A stretch of DNA of 64,000 nucleotides, from the NCBI GenBank assembly GCA_009782405.1, contig WRJC01000011.1, forward strand, positions 18,732-82,731, given 5' to 3'. The notes beneath the pieces were generated by a model that saw nothing but the letters and a program-made list of their open reading frames with translations, was not told the DNA's origin and did no database searches. This document shows, piece after piece, positions 44,726 to 54,271 of the stretch. The position numbers and the translations under genes are program-made. The DNA comes from Oscillospiraceae bacterium (GTDB taxonomy: Bacteria > Bacillota_A > Clostridia > Oscillospirales > WRJC01). Within the stretch, counting starts at the first letter, position 1, and each line of letters starts with the position of its first letter.

Positions 44726-47209
44726 TCACACGCCCTTTTTGGCCAAACGCAAAAGTTCGGGCGCGGTGTAATCCTGTTTTGGCCCGTAACCACAGAGCGG
44801 AAGCAGCTTTTCGTGGATTGCATCCAAAATCCAGCTTGCCTGCGGAAAATAGTCCGAATCCCATTCTACAGGGGGAGTTATCCAATTTTTGGCGCCGACC
44901 ACGACCGGGGCGGCGGCCAAATCGCCGAACGCCATTTCGGTTATGTTCCTGGCCATGTCGTTTAGTATCGAACCCCTCGCCGGGGCATCCGAAACGAGCA
45001 GGACCCTTTTTGTTTTCTTTGCCGATTCCAAGACTTTTTCGTAGTTGAAGGGAACTATGCTCCGGGCATCTATCACTTCTGCGCTTATTCCGTATTTTTC
45101 CTTTAATATGTCGGCGGCTTCGAGCGCCCTGTACAGCGCGGGGCCTATGGTCAAAATGGTGAGTTCGTTTCCCTTGCGTTTTATGTCGGGTTCGCCGATT
45201 TCAATTTCGTAGCTTTCCTTGGGCACCCCGTTTTTGTCAAACATTTCCCCCATTTCGTATATGCGCTGGCTTTCGAAAAAAACCACCGGGTCGGTACCGG
45301 AAAGCGCCGAAGCGAGCAACCCTTTTGCGTCGTAGGGCGTCACGGGGAAAACCACTTTCAGGCCCGGGATATGCGAAACAAGCGAAGTCCAATCCTGCGA
45401 GTGCTGAGCGGCGTATTTCGCGCCGACCGAGACTCGGAGAACCACCGGCATTTTGAGTATCCCGGCGCTCATCGCCTGCCACTTGGCCAATTGGTTGAAT
45501 ATTTCATCTCCGGCGCGGCCTATAAAGTCGCAGTACATGAGTTCCGGCACCGCGCGCCCGCCGCAGAGCGCGTAACCCACCGAAGAGCCCACGATGGCCG
45601 CTTCGGATATGGGCGAATTGAAAAGCCTGTGGTATGGGACGCTTTTTTCCATGTCTCTGTAGCAGGAAAAAGCCCCGCCCCAATCCCTCACGTCTTCGCC
45701 GTAGGCGATCAGCGTGGGATCTTCGTAATATTTGTCGATCATCGCCTCGTAAATGGCATCGCGTATGTTGTACAGCTGCGCTTTGGGAACCGGTTGGCCA
45801 TTTTCGTTCATGTAAAAGCGCTTTTTGCCCGCGATGGAAACCGCGCGGGGGTTTTCTTCTTTTTTTGTGAGCATGTCGTCCACTTGGCGTTTTGGATCCA
45901 TCGACGGCTTTTTTTGATTGGAAAACATCAGGTTTTCCACAAAATATTTGTCTTTTTTAAGGTCTATATACGGCGAATTTTCGACGCTTGCTGCAAGTTC
46001 GCATATTTTTGTCATGCGGTTTTTCACTTCCGCCCAGAGCTCATCGAAATCACCTTCGCCCGCCGTTTTCGCCTCCACGAGTTTTTGCCTGAATATGACG
46101 GTGGGATCCTGGGCTTCCCATTCGGCGAATTCTTCCTTGGTGCGGTAAGTCATTATATCTGAAGTGGAGTGTCCGGTGAGCCTGTACGTGACCAAATCGA
46201 GCAGCGCCGGCCCATCGCCGCTCTCGAGGATCGGTTTTTTTCTGCGCATCGCATCGATCACCGCCAGCGGGTTCCAGCCGTCCACCCTTTCGGAGTGCAT
46301 TTGCTCGGGGTTAACCCCGGCGCCGAAACGCGCCAGAAAATCGTATCCCATCGTTTCGCCGCGCGTCTGTCCGCCCATTCCGTATTGGTTGTTGTTGAAG
46401 TTGAACAAAATCGGGAGCCCGCCTTTGTGGTCGCTGTCCCAAAGCTGCTTGAATTGATCCATGGCCGCAAAATTCATGGATTCGTAAACCGGCCCGCAGC
46501 CGAGTGAACCGTCTCCCGCATTCGCGACCACGATGCCCTTTTTTTTGTTCACGCGCTTGTATAGCGCCGCACCGAGCGCGATCGGGGCGCTCCCGCCGAC
46601 TATGGCGTTGTTGGGGAATATCCCGAAGGGAAGAAAAAAAGCGTGCATCGAGCCGCCGAGCCCGCGGTGGAATCCGGTTTCGCGCCCGAAAATCTCCGAA
46701 GCGGTGCCGTAGAGCAAAAAATCGACGGCCAAATCTTTGACATTCCCGGATTTGTTGATTTTTTCCACCGAATTGAGTATCGTCCCGCAAAAAAAGTTTT
46801 TCATGATCTCCAAAAGCTCGTCGTCGCCAAACTTGAATATGGAAGAAAGCCCTTTGGCCAATATTTCGCCGTGGCTCCTGTGGGAACCGAAAGTTATGTC
46901 GTCCTGGCCGAGCAGGTACGCTTGCCCCACTGCGGTGGCCTCCTGCCCGATGGAAAGATGCGAGGGGCCGGGATAGGTGTGTTTTACGCCGTTGTACAAT
47001 CCACCCACTTTGCAATCGCGCACCATCGTTTCGAATTCGCGCAAAATCGCGATGTCCCGATAAATCCTCATCAAATCCCCATCGGTGAAATTGCCCGCTT
47101 TTTTTTCATCTTCTATTGTTTTGGAATATTGGTTCACCGGTATGTCGCGAAAACGGATAAAACCGGGCGCCCTCATTTCTTGCGGCGAAATATGTTGTGA
47201 TTTTGGCAT
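44726..47209 (-). CDS. Fused alpha-beta 2-oxoacid dehydrogenase E1 component
   Basis: 827 residues joining E1-alpha (about 1-450) and E1-beta (about 470-827) of the pyruvate/branched-chain/acetoin dehydrogenase family. The thiamine diphosphate motif is NAGDGSLGCGPVYESMNFAA to NFNNNQYGMGGQTRGE. The beta half has LIAYGEDVRDWGGAFSCYRD, SPISEAAIVGSSVGYA and KYAAQHSQDWTSL. E1 decarboxylates a 2-oxoacid and passes the acyl group to lipoyl-E2, yet no E2, E3 or lipoate gene is in the window. The start ATG 47209 has AAGGAG 7 bases upstream. Substrate unassigned. Confidence 0.9.
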   Translation of the reverse strand: MPKSQHISPQEMRAPGFIRFRDIPVNQYSKTIEDEKKAGNFTDGDLMRIYRDIAILREFETMVRDCKVGGLYNGVKHTYPGPSHLSIGQEATAVGQAYLLGQDDITFGSHRSHGEILAKGLSSIFKFGDDELLEIMKNFFCGTILNSVEKINKSGNVKDLAVDFLLYGTASEIFGRETGFHRGLGGSMHAFFLPFGIFPNNAIVGGSAPIALGAALYKRVNKKKGIVVANAGDGSLGCGPVYESMNFAAMDQFKQLWDSDHKGGLPILFNFNNNQYGMGGQTRGETMGYDFLARFGAGVNPEQMHSERVDGWNPLAVIDAMRRKKPILESGDGPALLDLVTYRLTGHSTSDIMTYRTKEEFAEWEAQDPTVIFRQKLVEAKTAGEGDFDELWAEVKNRMTKICELAASVENSPYIDLKKDKYFVENLMFSNQKKPSMDPKRQVDDMLTKKEENPRAVSIAGKKRFYMNENGQPVPKAQLYNIRDAIYEAMIDKYYEDPTLIAYGEDVRDWGGAFSCYRDMEKSVPYHRLFNSPISEAAIVGSSVGYALCGGRAVPELMYCDFIGRAGDEIFNQLAKWQAMSAGILKMPVVLRVSVGAKYAAQHSQDWTSLVSHIPGLKVVFPVTPYDAKGLLASALSGTDPVVFFESQRIYEMGEMFDKNGVPKESYEIEIGEPDIKRKGNELTILTIGPALYRALEAADILKEKYGISAEVIDARSIVPFNYEKVLESAKKTKRVLLVSDAPARGSILNDMARNITEMAFGDLAAAPVVVGAKNWITPPVEWDSDYFPQASWILDAIHEKLLPLCGYGPKQDYTAPELLRLAKKGV

Positions 47210-47251
47210 CTTCAATCTCCTTAAATTTACGTGATTTTTTTACGCTAATCA

Positions 47252-47280
47252 ATTATATCACATTTTGCCGCCAGCGTCAA
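47252..47280 (-). promoter_or_regulatory. SigA-type promoter of the E1 fusion/transaldolase/lipoprotein unit
   Basis: On the minus strand: TTGACG (47280-47275), 17 bases, TATAAT (47257-47252), about 40 bases before the ATG. Confidence 0.78.
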
Positions 47281-47336
47281 TATTTTTTTTGGTTTTGGCG
47301 AGTTTTTTCGCCCGCGCAAAAAAAACGAAAAATTTC

Positions 47337-47365
47337 TTGATTTATCCGCGCATTTGTGGTATAAT
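47337..47365 (+). promoter_or_regulatory. SigA-type promoter of the small membrane protein gene
   Basis: TTGATT (47337-47342), 17 bases, TATAAT (47360-47365), with a leader of about 64 bases to the ATG at 47436. Confidence 0.72.
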
Positions 47366-47435
47366 GCAAAAAGAGGCTATATTTCGATTTCGAGAAACAA
47401 CCAAAATTTAAAATATTTTTTGCGGGGGCGGTTAT

Positions 47436-47771
47436 ATGCAGGAATTCGACAGGAAAGAAGCGGAAAGCAACAAACGAATGGGATATTTGTTTTTGATATT
47501 GGCCGTGGCTTTGATAATATTGGCCGTGGCGGCCGTGGTTTTCGGGTATATTTTGCCCCCGAGAAAGGGAAACGACGGCGAAATGCACGATTGGTTCGGC
47601 AGGATCATAGACGAAATGCCGCCGGCGCTTTCCATTGTTTTGCCGCATTGGGCCGGTCACATTTGGTTGATCTTGGATTGCCTCATACTTTTGGCCATGA
47701 TAATTTTCATAGACAGAATGTTCGCGAAAAGCAAGCTATATTTCACAGGGACAAAAAACGTGGATTTTTGA
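47436..47771 (+). CDS. Small membrane protein of unknown function
   Basis: 111 residues, two transmembrane helices (GYLFLILAVALIILAVAAVVFGYIL at about 16-40 and ILDCLILLAMIIFIDRMF at about 78-95), a charged N-terminus and a short extracytoplasmic loop. GGGGGCGG precedes the ATG. The gene stands alone behind its own promoter and converges with hisB 11 bases away. No family recognised. Confidence 0.7.
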   Translation: MQEFDRKEAESNKRMGYLFLILAVALIILAVAAVVFGYILPPRKGNDGEMHDWFGRIIDEMPPALSIVLPHWAGHIWLILDCLILLAMIIFIDRMFAKSKLYFTGTKNVDF

Positions 47772-47782
47772 ATCAAACTGCT

Positions 47783-48367
47783 CTAAATCATGCCTTTCGC
47801 GGAAATGACGCGATCGCCGGCCGGAGCCAGGGCGTTTTTTATCGCTTTTGCGGCGGCTTTGAAAATCGCCTCGGTTTTGTGGTGGCCGTTTTCGCCGTAT
47901 GCCAAATTAATATGTATATTGGCCATCATATTTTGCGAAAGCGCATAAAAAAATTCTTTTGTCATCAGGGCGTCGTATTCCCCGATCAAGCCTTCTTTGA
48001 ATTCCGCGTTGAATACGAGATAAGCCCTCCCGCCCAAATCCGCCGAACACATTGCGAGGCTCTCGTCCATTGGGACGCACTCGTGGGCAAATCTCGCTAT
48101 GTTTTTGTTTTGGTCGATGATTTTCCTGAAAGCCGCCCCCAAAACGATTCCTACGTCTTCGACCGAATGGTGGCAGTCCACATTCAAATCGCCGCTCATT
48201 TCGAGCTTGATTTCAAATCCGCCGTGGACGGCGAAAGTGTTCAGCATATGGTCGAAAAAACCTATGCCGGAACTTCCGCTAAAACCCGGGTCATTTGCTT
48301 TTGCGCGCAGCGACAGCTTTATTTTTGTCTCTTTTGTTTCCCTTTGCATTTCGGCGAAACTATCCAT
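47783..48367 (-). CDS. hisB: Imidazoleglycerol-phosphate dehydratase
   Basis: 194 residues, monofunctional HisB. It dehydrates imidazole glycerol phosphate in histidine synthesis using manganese. Metal-binding motifs are IGFFDHMLNTFAVHGGFE, VDCHHSVEDVGIVLG and the second HHKTEAIFKAAAKA. It overlaps the end of hisC by 8 bases. It is last in the hisZGDCB cluster, and hisH, hisA, hisF and hisI/E are not in the window. Confidence 0.96.
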   Translation of the reverse strand: MDSFAEMQRETKETKIKLSLRAKANDPGFSGSSGIGFFDHMLNTFAVHGGFEIKLEMSGDLNVDCHHSVEDVGIVLGAAFRKIIDQNKNIARFAHECVPMDESLAMCSADLGGRAYLVFNAEFKEGLIGEYDALMTKEFFYALSQNMMANIHINLAYGENGHHKTEAIFKAAAKAIKNALAPAGDRVISAKGMI

Positions 48368-49469
48368 TATATACCTCCAGGCATTTTGCCAATTTTTCGT
48401 TTTCTATTGCGTTTCCTGTGGTGATGCGCAAAAACTTGCCTTCCAAGTTTCTGACAAGTATTTTGTTTTGCAGCAAAAAGTCGAATATATCCTTTGATTT
48501 GGGCGTTTCGATCAAAACGAAATTCGTCTCTGTTTCGTAAATTTTGAAATCTTTTTTGCCTTCAAACAAAATTTGCAGCGATTTTTGCAGATTTTTTTTG
48601 TTTTTTTTGATTTCGTCGAGCCGCCCGCTGAAATAATCGGGGTAGCATAGCGCGGTTTCTGCGATTTTTTGCGAGACTGCGTTTAAATTGAAAGGGCTTT
48701 TCAAAGTTTTTATCGCGTTTATGAACTTTTCGTTGGACAATGCGAATCCCACCCTGACCGAAGCGAGCCCGACGGCTTTTGATAGCGATTTCATGACGAT
48801 CAAATTCGGGTATTCCAAAAAATCATAAACAAACGACCGGTTTTTTTTGTCGTCGGCGAAACTCATGTAGACCTCGTCGAGCACGACGGCGCAATTCGCG
48901 TTTTTTATGAATTTTTCGAGGGTTTTTTTTGATTCAAGCTGCCCTGTGGGATTGCATGGGTTTGAAAAAACCGCGAGTTTTATGTTTTCTTCGCGTATTT
49001 TTTTTTCCATTTTTTCGAAATCGATCGCGAAATTGTCCGCTCCGTTCTTTTGTACCTTTATCACTTCGGCTTCTATCACATCGCCGTAAAATGCGTACAT
49101 CGAAAAATCCGGCGCAAACGTCAGTATCTTGTCGCCCTTGGACAAAAACGCGTTTATTATAATATTCAAAAGCTCGTCCGAACCGTTTCCGGCAGCGATG
49201 TTTTTTTCGTCCACATAGGCATTTTCGCCGGCTTTTAGAAACTTGGAATATTGTTTTGCCAAATTTCGCGCAAAAGGGTCGGGGTAACGGTTGAAATCTA
49301 TTTTTTCCATGCTTTCTTTGATATCCCTGATTATATATCCCGGCAGATTCGCATAGCTTTCGTTCGCGTCGAGGCGTATTTCGATTTCATTTGAATCTAT
49401 GCCGCCATTGGGCGAATACGGCTCGAAATTTTTTGTTTTCGGGTTCAAATAATCATTTTCCATATTCAT
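48360..49469 (-). CDS. hisC: Histidinol-phosphate aminotransferase
   Basis: 369 residues, PLP enzyme of fold type I. The active-site Lys is in MKSLSKAVGLASVRVGFAL. NPCNPTGQLESKKTLE, VVLDEVYMSF and the N-terminal IRLDANESYANLPGYI fit HisC. It overlaps both neighbours (hisD by 17 bases, hisB by 8), so translation of the cluster is coupled. Confidence 0.95.
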   Translation of the reverse strand: MNMENDYLNPKTKNFEPYSPNGGIDSNEIEIRLDANESYANLPGYIIRDIKESMEKIDFNRYPDPFARNLAKQYSKFLKAGENAYVDEKNIAAGNGSDELLNIIINAFLSKGDKILTFAPDFSMYAFYGDVIEAEVIKVQKNGADNFAIDFEKMEKKIREENIKLAVFSNPCNPTGQLESKKTLEKFIKNANCAVVLDEVYMSFADDKKNRSFVYDFLEYPNLIVMKSLSKAVGLASVRVGFALSNEKFINAIKTLKSPFNLNAVSQKIAETALCYPDYFSGRLDEIKKNKKNLQKSLQILFEGKKDFKIYETETNFVLIETPKSKDIFDFLLQNKILVRNLEGKFLRITTGNAIENEKLAKCLEVYNG

Positions 49470-50742
49470 CCCTCGCTTTTATGGAATTCGCGTGGGCTGT
49501 CAGCTTTTCCGCATTCGCGAACGCGGCTATATCATCGCCGGCTTCTTTCAGCTTGTCTTTCGAATAATATACGAAGCTCGATTTTTTTGTGAAGCTGTCC
49601 ACGCCCAGCGGCGACGAAAACCTCGCGGTGCCGTTTGTGGGGAGCACGTGGTTGGTCCCCGCGAAATAGTCGCCGAGCGGTTCCGGGGAATATTCGCCCA
49701 AAAACACGGAACCGGCGTTTTTTACCAATCCCAATTTCTCGAAGCAGTTTTCGACGGCAAGCTCGAGGTGTTCGGGGGCGATTGCATTTGCGATTTCTAT
49801 CGCTTCGCCTATGTCGGAGCAAATCACGCATCCGCCGTAATTGGTCAGGGATTCCTCGATTATTTCGCCCCGGCTCAGATTTCCAACTTGCTTTTTCAGC
49901 TCGGCATTTGCCGCATATGCGAGACTCTCGCTGTCTGTGACGAGAATCGAAGAAGCGAAAATGTCGTGTTCGGCCTGGCTCATCAAGTCCGCCGCTATGT
50001 ATTTAGGATTGGCGGAATTGTCGGCGACAATCAATATTTCGCTTGGGCCCGCTATCATGTCTATATCCACTTCCCCGTAAACGAGTTTTTTTGCGGCTGC
50101 CACGTAAAAATTTCCGGGCCCCACGATTTTGTCGGTTTTGGCTATGCTTTGCGTCCCGTATGCTACCGCCGCGACCGCTTGCGCGCCTCCCGCTTTCAAT
50201 ATTTTGTCAATGCCGCATATTTTCGCTGCCGCCACGATCTCGGGCCTTACGCCTTCTTTTTTCGGCGGGGTCAAAATGGTCGTTTCTTTTACCCCCGCGA
50301 TTTTCGCCGGGATCGCATTCATAAGCACAGTCGATGGGTACAGCGCGCTTCCCCCGGGCACATACATCGCGACTTTCTCGAGGGGCAGCGCCCTTTGGCC
50401 CATTATTATCCCGTCTTTTGAAATCACATATGAATTCTGCGTTTGTTTTTTGTGGTATTCCTCTATGTTTTGCGCCGCCTTTTCCATGATGCGCATCAGG
50501 TTTTTGTCGCATTTTCCGCAGATTTCGTTTGCTTCCGCTTCAGAAATATAGAAATCGCGCGGTTCGATATCCACCCCGTCGAATATTTTTGCATAGCGTA
50601 CCAAAGCTTCGTCCCCGTTTTCCCTTACGTCGCCGATTATTTTTTCCGCGACTTTTTGCGCTTCCCCAAAAGCGGATCCGATCCTGTTTTTTAGTTTTTC
50701 GTGCAATTCGCCTACATTCGATTTGTCATATATTTTCAACAT
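49453..50742 (-). CDS. hisD: Histidinol dehydrogenase
   Basis: 429 residues, zinc enzyme catalysing the last two steps to histidine. EKVAMYVPGGSALYPSTVLM, KIVGPGNFYVAAAKKLVYG, DMIAGPSEILIVAD, and QAEHDIFASSILVT are the family hallmarks, with the catalytic Glu-His pair in IAPEHLELAVEN. It overlaps hisG by 7 bases. Confidence 0.97.
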   Translation of the reverse strand: MLKIYDKSNVGELHEKLKNRIGSAFGEAQKVAEKIIGDVRENGDEALVRYAKIFDGVDIEPRDFYISEAEANEICGKCDKNLMRIMEKAAQNIEEYHKKQTQNSYVISKDGIIMGQRALPLEKVAMYVPGGSALYPSTVLMNAIPAKIAGVKETTILTPPKKEGVRPEIVAAAKICGIDKILKAGGAQAVAAVAYGTQSIAKTDKIVGPGNFYVAAAKKLVYGEVDIDMIAGPSEILIVADNSANPKYIAADLMSQAEHDIFASSILVTDSESLAYAANAELKKQVGNLSRGEIIEESLTNYGGCVICSDIGEAIEIANAIAPEHLELAVENCFEKLGLVKNAGSVFLGEYSPEPLGDYFAGTNHVLPTNGTARFSSPLGVDSFTKKSSFVYYSKDKLKEAGDDIAAFANAEKLTAHANSIKARDEYGK

Positions 50743-51359
50743 ATGTGTTTTCTTATCCTCCCGACAAATTCGTCGATTTCATTTTTTTTAAGCTTTATGC
50801 CCGCTTTGTTCACTATCGCCCTCGCGGAGATTTTGGCTATTTCCTCGATTATGACAAGCCCGTTTTCTTTCAGCGTGCCTCCTGTTTCCACTATATCCAC
50901 TATGGCGTCGGCGAGCCCCAAGATAGGCGCGAGCTCTACCGACCCGTCTATCTTCACGATTTCCACGTCCAAGCCTTTTTCGTTGAAATGCCTTTTTGCG
51001 ACATTCGGATATTTCGTCGCTATCACCTTTTGCGAATACCCTTCGTAAAAATTTTTGCCTTCGAGCCCCGCGAGCGCGAACTTGCATTTTCCGAAATTCA
51101 AATCCAAAACTTCGTAAAAAGACTTCCCGCACTCCATGATGGTGTCCTTGCCCAAAATCCCGACGTCGCAAACGCCGTGTTCCACATAGGTGGCCACATC
51201 CGTTGCTTTGGCGAGCACGATCTCCAAATCCGCGTTCTTTATTTTTACCAAAAGTTTTCTGCCCTTGTCCAAAAATTCCGAAATGTCGTATCCCGATTTT
51301 TCGAACAGCGCGACGGAAGATTTTTCCAGCCTGCCTTTTGTCAATGCGATTTTTATCAT
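50736..51359 (-). CDS. hisG: ATP phosphoribosyltransferase, short form
   Basis: 207 residues, the short HisG type that lacks the C-terminal regulatory domain and needs HisZ. It joins ATP and PRPP in the first histidine step. MIKIALTKGRLEKSSVALFEKSG, VEHGVCDVGILGKDT and the PRPP loop DAIVDIVETGGTLKENGL are clear. It begins 2 bases after the hisZ stop. Confidence 0.97.
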   Translation of the reverse strand: MIKIALTKGRLEKSSVALFEKSGYDISEFLDKGRKLLVKIKNADLEIVLAKATDVATYVEHGVCDVGILGKDTIMECGKSFYEVLDLNFGKCKFALAGLEGKNFYEGYSQKVIATKYPNVAKRHFNEKGLDVEIVKIDGSVELAPILGLADAIVDIVETGGTLKENGLVIIEEIAKISARAIVNKAGIKLKKNEIDEFVGRIRKHIC

Positions 51360-51361
51360 GG

Positions 51362-52504
51362 CTATATCTCCACCACCTTTTTTATGCCGTTTCTTCTTGC
51401 GTATTCTTTTGTCTGTTCCAAAGTTTCAAAGCACGACAATTCTGTTTTTTCTGTTTTTTCTTCGATGTATTTTATGGCTTTGCAATAATTTTCCGCGCTG
51501 AAATGCACGATTTCCGAAGGTTGAATTTTATGCAGCCCAATCGAGTTTGCAAGCGCCTTCGCAATCAAATTCACATTGGCGGCAAAACCCACGGCGGGCA
51601 AGTCGAACCCGAAATTCGCGATCAAATTGTCGTACCTGCCCCCCGCGAGCACGCTTTCGCCTATTCCTTCGATATAGCCGCCGATCAAGAGCCCTGTGTA
51701 ATAGTCTATTTCATGCACGATTCCCAGGTCGATTATTATATTTTCGCCGCAGCCCGCCATGTCGAGGATTGTATATATACGGTAAATATAGTCCAAGACT
51801 TTTTGGGCTTCTTCGTTGTCGCCCGCAAGGCTGCGAGCCTTGTTTATCACTTCATACCCTCCGAAAAGTTGCGGGATCTCCCTGATTACATCATATTTGT
51901 CGCTGTCCAAGTCGTTTATTTCACCCGTGTTTTTGGATTCGATGTACAGCCTTATCGTCTCTTTTTTTTCGCTTGAAAGCTCCATCGAGTTTATTATCGC
52001 CTTGTAAAATCCCGCATGGCCGATTTCCAGCTTGAAATCAAGGCCGGTGGATTTCAATGTTTTTATCGCCGTTTCTATGAAATATATGTCCGTTTTGATG
52101 CCCGAAGTCCCGATGATCTCCACCCCGCTTTGGATCGTCTCGCTTTTTTTTCCGGAATAGCCCCCGCTTGCGCGGAACACGTTCTGGTTGTAGCATATCT
52201 TCAAAAAGTCGTGCCTGTCTTTTAGCTTGGTAGAGACCACTCTCGCCACCGGGGTCGTGACATCGGGGCGCATCACCAGAAGCCTCCCGCTGTTGTCGGT
52301 CATTTTGTACATCATCTCCTGCGGGATCGGCTGGCTTTCGAAATCGAAGACGTCGTAATATTCCACTGTGGGCGTGATTATTTCTTCGAAATCCAATTCT
52401 TCGTAAACCCTGCCGAATGTCTCTATCACTTTTTTTATATACAAAGTGTTTTCGAATATGACGTCGGAAGTCCCGTCGGGTATGTTTTTGCTGTATTTAT
52501 TCAT
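51362..52504 (-). CDS. hisZ: ATP phosphoribosyltransferase regulatory subunit
   Basis: 380 residues, HisRS-like without tRNA function. IPDGTSDVIFENTLYIKK, motif 2-like RPDVTTPVARVVSTKL and LAGGRYDNLIANFG identify HisZ. It binds histidine and confers feedback control on the short HisG encoded next to it. It is the first gene of the cluster and carries AAAGGAAA before its ATG. The upstream leader of about 40 bases is too short for a T-box or attenuator. Confidence 0.95.
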   Translation of the reverse strand: MNKYSKNIPDGTSDVIFENTLYIKKVIETFGRVYEELDFEEIITPTVEYYDVFDFESQPIPQEMMYKMTDNSGRLLVMRPDVTTPVARVVSTKLKDRHDFLKICYNQNVFRASGGYSGKKSETIQSGVEIIGTSGIKTDIYFIETAIKTLKSTGLDFKLEIGHAGFYKAIINSMELSSEKKETIRLYIESKNTGEINDLDSDKYDVIREIPQLFGGYEVINKARSLAGDNEEAQKVLDYIYRIYTILDMAGCGENIIIDLGIVHEIDYYTGLLIGGYIEGIGESVLAGGRYDNLIANFGFDLPAVGFAANVNLIAKALANSIGLHKIQPSEIVHFSAENYCKAIKYIEEKTEKTELSCFETLEQTKEYARRNGIKKVVEI

Positions 52505-52549
52505 CGCGTTTTTCCTTTCGAGATAAATTCAATGCTTTGCCATGCTAAT

Positions 52550-52578
52550 ATATTACCACACTAAAGTTTTTTTGTCAA
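52550..52578 (-). promoter_or_regulatory. SigA-type promoter of hisZGDCB
   Basis: On the minus strand: TTGACA (52578-52573), 17 bases, TAATAT (52555-52550), about 40 bases before the hisZ ATG. Confidence 0.7.
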
Positions 52579-52651
52579 GGGGCGAAACAAAAATAATTAT
52601 AAAATTTATGTGTTTTATTATAACATATTTTTTAAATTTTTTCAATACCTA

Positions 52652-52680
52652 TTGACAACTGCGAATTAAATTCATATAAT
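52652..52680 (+). promoter_or_regulatory. Perfect consensus promoter of the surface-protein cassette
   Basis: TTGACA (52652-52657), 17 bases, TATAAT (52675-52680). Both hexamers are perfect and it is among the strongest promoters in the window. It could drive the four genes from 52736 to 61617. Confidence 0.9.
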
Positions 52681-52735
52681 CTAATTATAAGGAAACTATA
52701 AACTGAAAGAAATAATAAAACAGGAGAATTTGATC

Positions 52736-54238
52736 ATGAAAACAAAAAAAATGATTTGCCTTTTGCTCGTTTTGTCGATGGCGCTTGCCGTCTTGTTCGC
52801 GGCTTCATGCGGGGACAAAGCGAAAGAAAGCGGCGGCGACGGCGACAAAAGCGAAAAAGAAGACCAAAAAGACGATTCCGGCTCCGAAGCATCCGACGCC
52901 GACATCAGGGTGCAGTACGACCCAAAATTCGAGCCTGTGGACATGGGGGGCTATGAATTCACGGTGTCAACGCGCGACGACGACGCATGGTATCATCCCT
53001 ATCCCGCCCACACGAGGGACATATTCGCCGAGGCCTTGAACGGGGATCTGATCAATGACGTGGTGTATTACCGCAACATGGCGATAGAGGAAAAGTACAA
53101 CTGCAAAATCGTGATGATGGCCTATCCCGAATCAAACGAGGCGGCGGGCAACCAAGTGGCCGAAAAAGCGGTCAAAGCGGGGGACAAATCCTTCGATTTG
53201 CTGATGACGCACATGATGGGCGGATTCAACAATTCGACCACCGGGATGTTTTACGACATCGCGCAGTTCCCAAATATAGACCTTTCAAAGCCGTACTGGA
53301 ACCACGGGGCCAACGAAGGCTGCTCGATAGGCCACAGGCTTTATGAAGGGCTCAGCGATTTCAGCTTTTCCACGAACGAAAACCTCTACTGCATATTCTT
53401 CAACAAGCAGCTGGCGCAAAATTACGGAATGGAGGATCCCTACCAGCTGGTTTGGGACAACAAATGGACTTTCGACAAATTCAACCAGCTCATAAGGCAG
53501 GGATATTTGGACCTCAACGGCAACGGGAAACTCGACCCCGACGACCAGTTCGGCTACGTCAATTCCAATTCGCTCAACTTTTTGTGGGCGGGCGGCGGCC
53601 AGATGACCAAGAAAGACGAAAACGACATACCGCATTTTGATTTTGTCAGCCAAAGGACGATCGACATCTACGAAAAGGCGCTCGACATAACGAAAAACGA
53701 CTTCACCTATTCGTCCGGCCAGTGGCACATAGAACCCTCGATCGGCATTTTCGACGACGGCCGCGCGCTGTTCTTCTCCAACCAACTCTGCCGCGTAAAC
53801 CAGCTCCGCGCAACCGAGTTCGAATTCGGCATAGTGCCGTACCCCAAATACGACTCCGCCCAGGAACGGTACTACTCATACGTGGACGGCCACGCCTCGA
53901 TGATGGCCATACCTCTGAACCTGCCCAATTTAGAGTGGACGGGGATGCTGATCGAGGAGCTGTCATACCTGTCGTACAAGGACATACTGCCGACGTACTA
54001 CGACGTGGTTTTGAACGTGAAGATGGTGCGCGACGAGGAGTCTGTGGAAATATTAAAGATACTCTTCGACAGCAAGGTGTTCGACCCGGCGTACATCATG
54101 GGGCTGGATCTTTGGACCACTTGGATAAACAACATCGAATCAAACAAAAGCGAAATCGTCTCGACCTACGAAAAAAAGGAATCCGCCCTGATTCGGGCTC
54201 TTGAAAAAAACGTGGACGCGATTCTCGCGCTCGATTAA
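52736..54238 (+). CDS. Extracellular solute-binding lipoprotein (ABC family 1), copy 1
   Basis: 500 residues: lipoprotein signal MKTKKMICLLLVLSMALAVLFAASC with lipobox FAASC, a linker rich in Lys, Asp, Gly and Ser, then a family-1 binding-protein fold. QGYLDLNGNGKLDPDDQFGY is the calcium-loop motif seen in many oligosaccharide-binding proteins. CAGGAG lies 9 bases before ATG 52736. Similar throughout to the gene at 60109, and nearly identical in 53825-54051. No permease or ATPase gene is nearby, so it may share a distant transporter or act as a surface binder. Ligand unknown, carbohydrate likely. Confidence 0.88.
   Translation: MKTKKMICLLLVLSMALAVLFAASCGDKAKESGGDGDKSEKEDQKDDSGSEASDADIRVQYDPKFEPVDMGGYEFTVSTRDDDAWYHPYPAHTRDIFAEALNGDLINDVVYYRNMAIEEKYNCKIVMMAYPESNEAAGNQVAEKAVKAGDKSFDLLMTHMMGGFNNSTTGMFYDIAQFPNIDLSKPYWNHGANEGCSIGHRLYEGLSDFSFSTNENLYCIFFNKQLAQNYGMEDPYQLVWDNKWTFDKFNQLIRQGYLDLNGNGKLDPDDQFGYVNSNSLNFLWAGGGQMTKKDENDIPHFDFVSQRTIDIYEKALDITKNDFTYSSGQWHIEPSIGIFDDGRALFFSNQLCRVNQLRATEFEFGIVPYPKYDSAQERYYSYVDGHASMMAIPLNLPNLEWTGMLIEELSYLSYKDILPTYYDVVLNVKMVRDEESVEILKILFDSKVFDPAYIMGLDLWTTWINNIESNKSEIVSTYEKKESALIRALEKNVDAILALD
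53825..54051 (+). repeat. 227-bp near-identical block, copy 1 (in solute-binding gene 1)
   Basis: Differs from 61201-61427 at only 5 of 227 positions, all at third codon positions or silent Leu/Glu changes, while the rest of the two genes has clearly diverged. It encodes FGIVPYPKYDSAQERYYSYV through the YDVVLNVKMVRDEESVE region. Confidence 0.92.
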
Positions 54239-54271
54239 ACAAAATATATATAAAAACGGGAGGAAAAAATC

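Noticed and set aside
52505..52651. T-box or attenuator leader before hisZ
   Set aside because: The predicted transcript leader is about 40 bases, with no T-box sequence, histidine-rich leader peptide or terminator/antiterminator pair.
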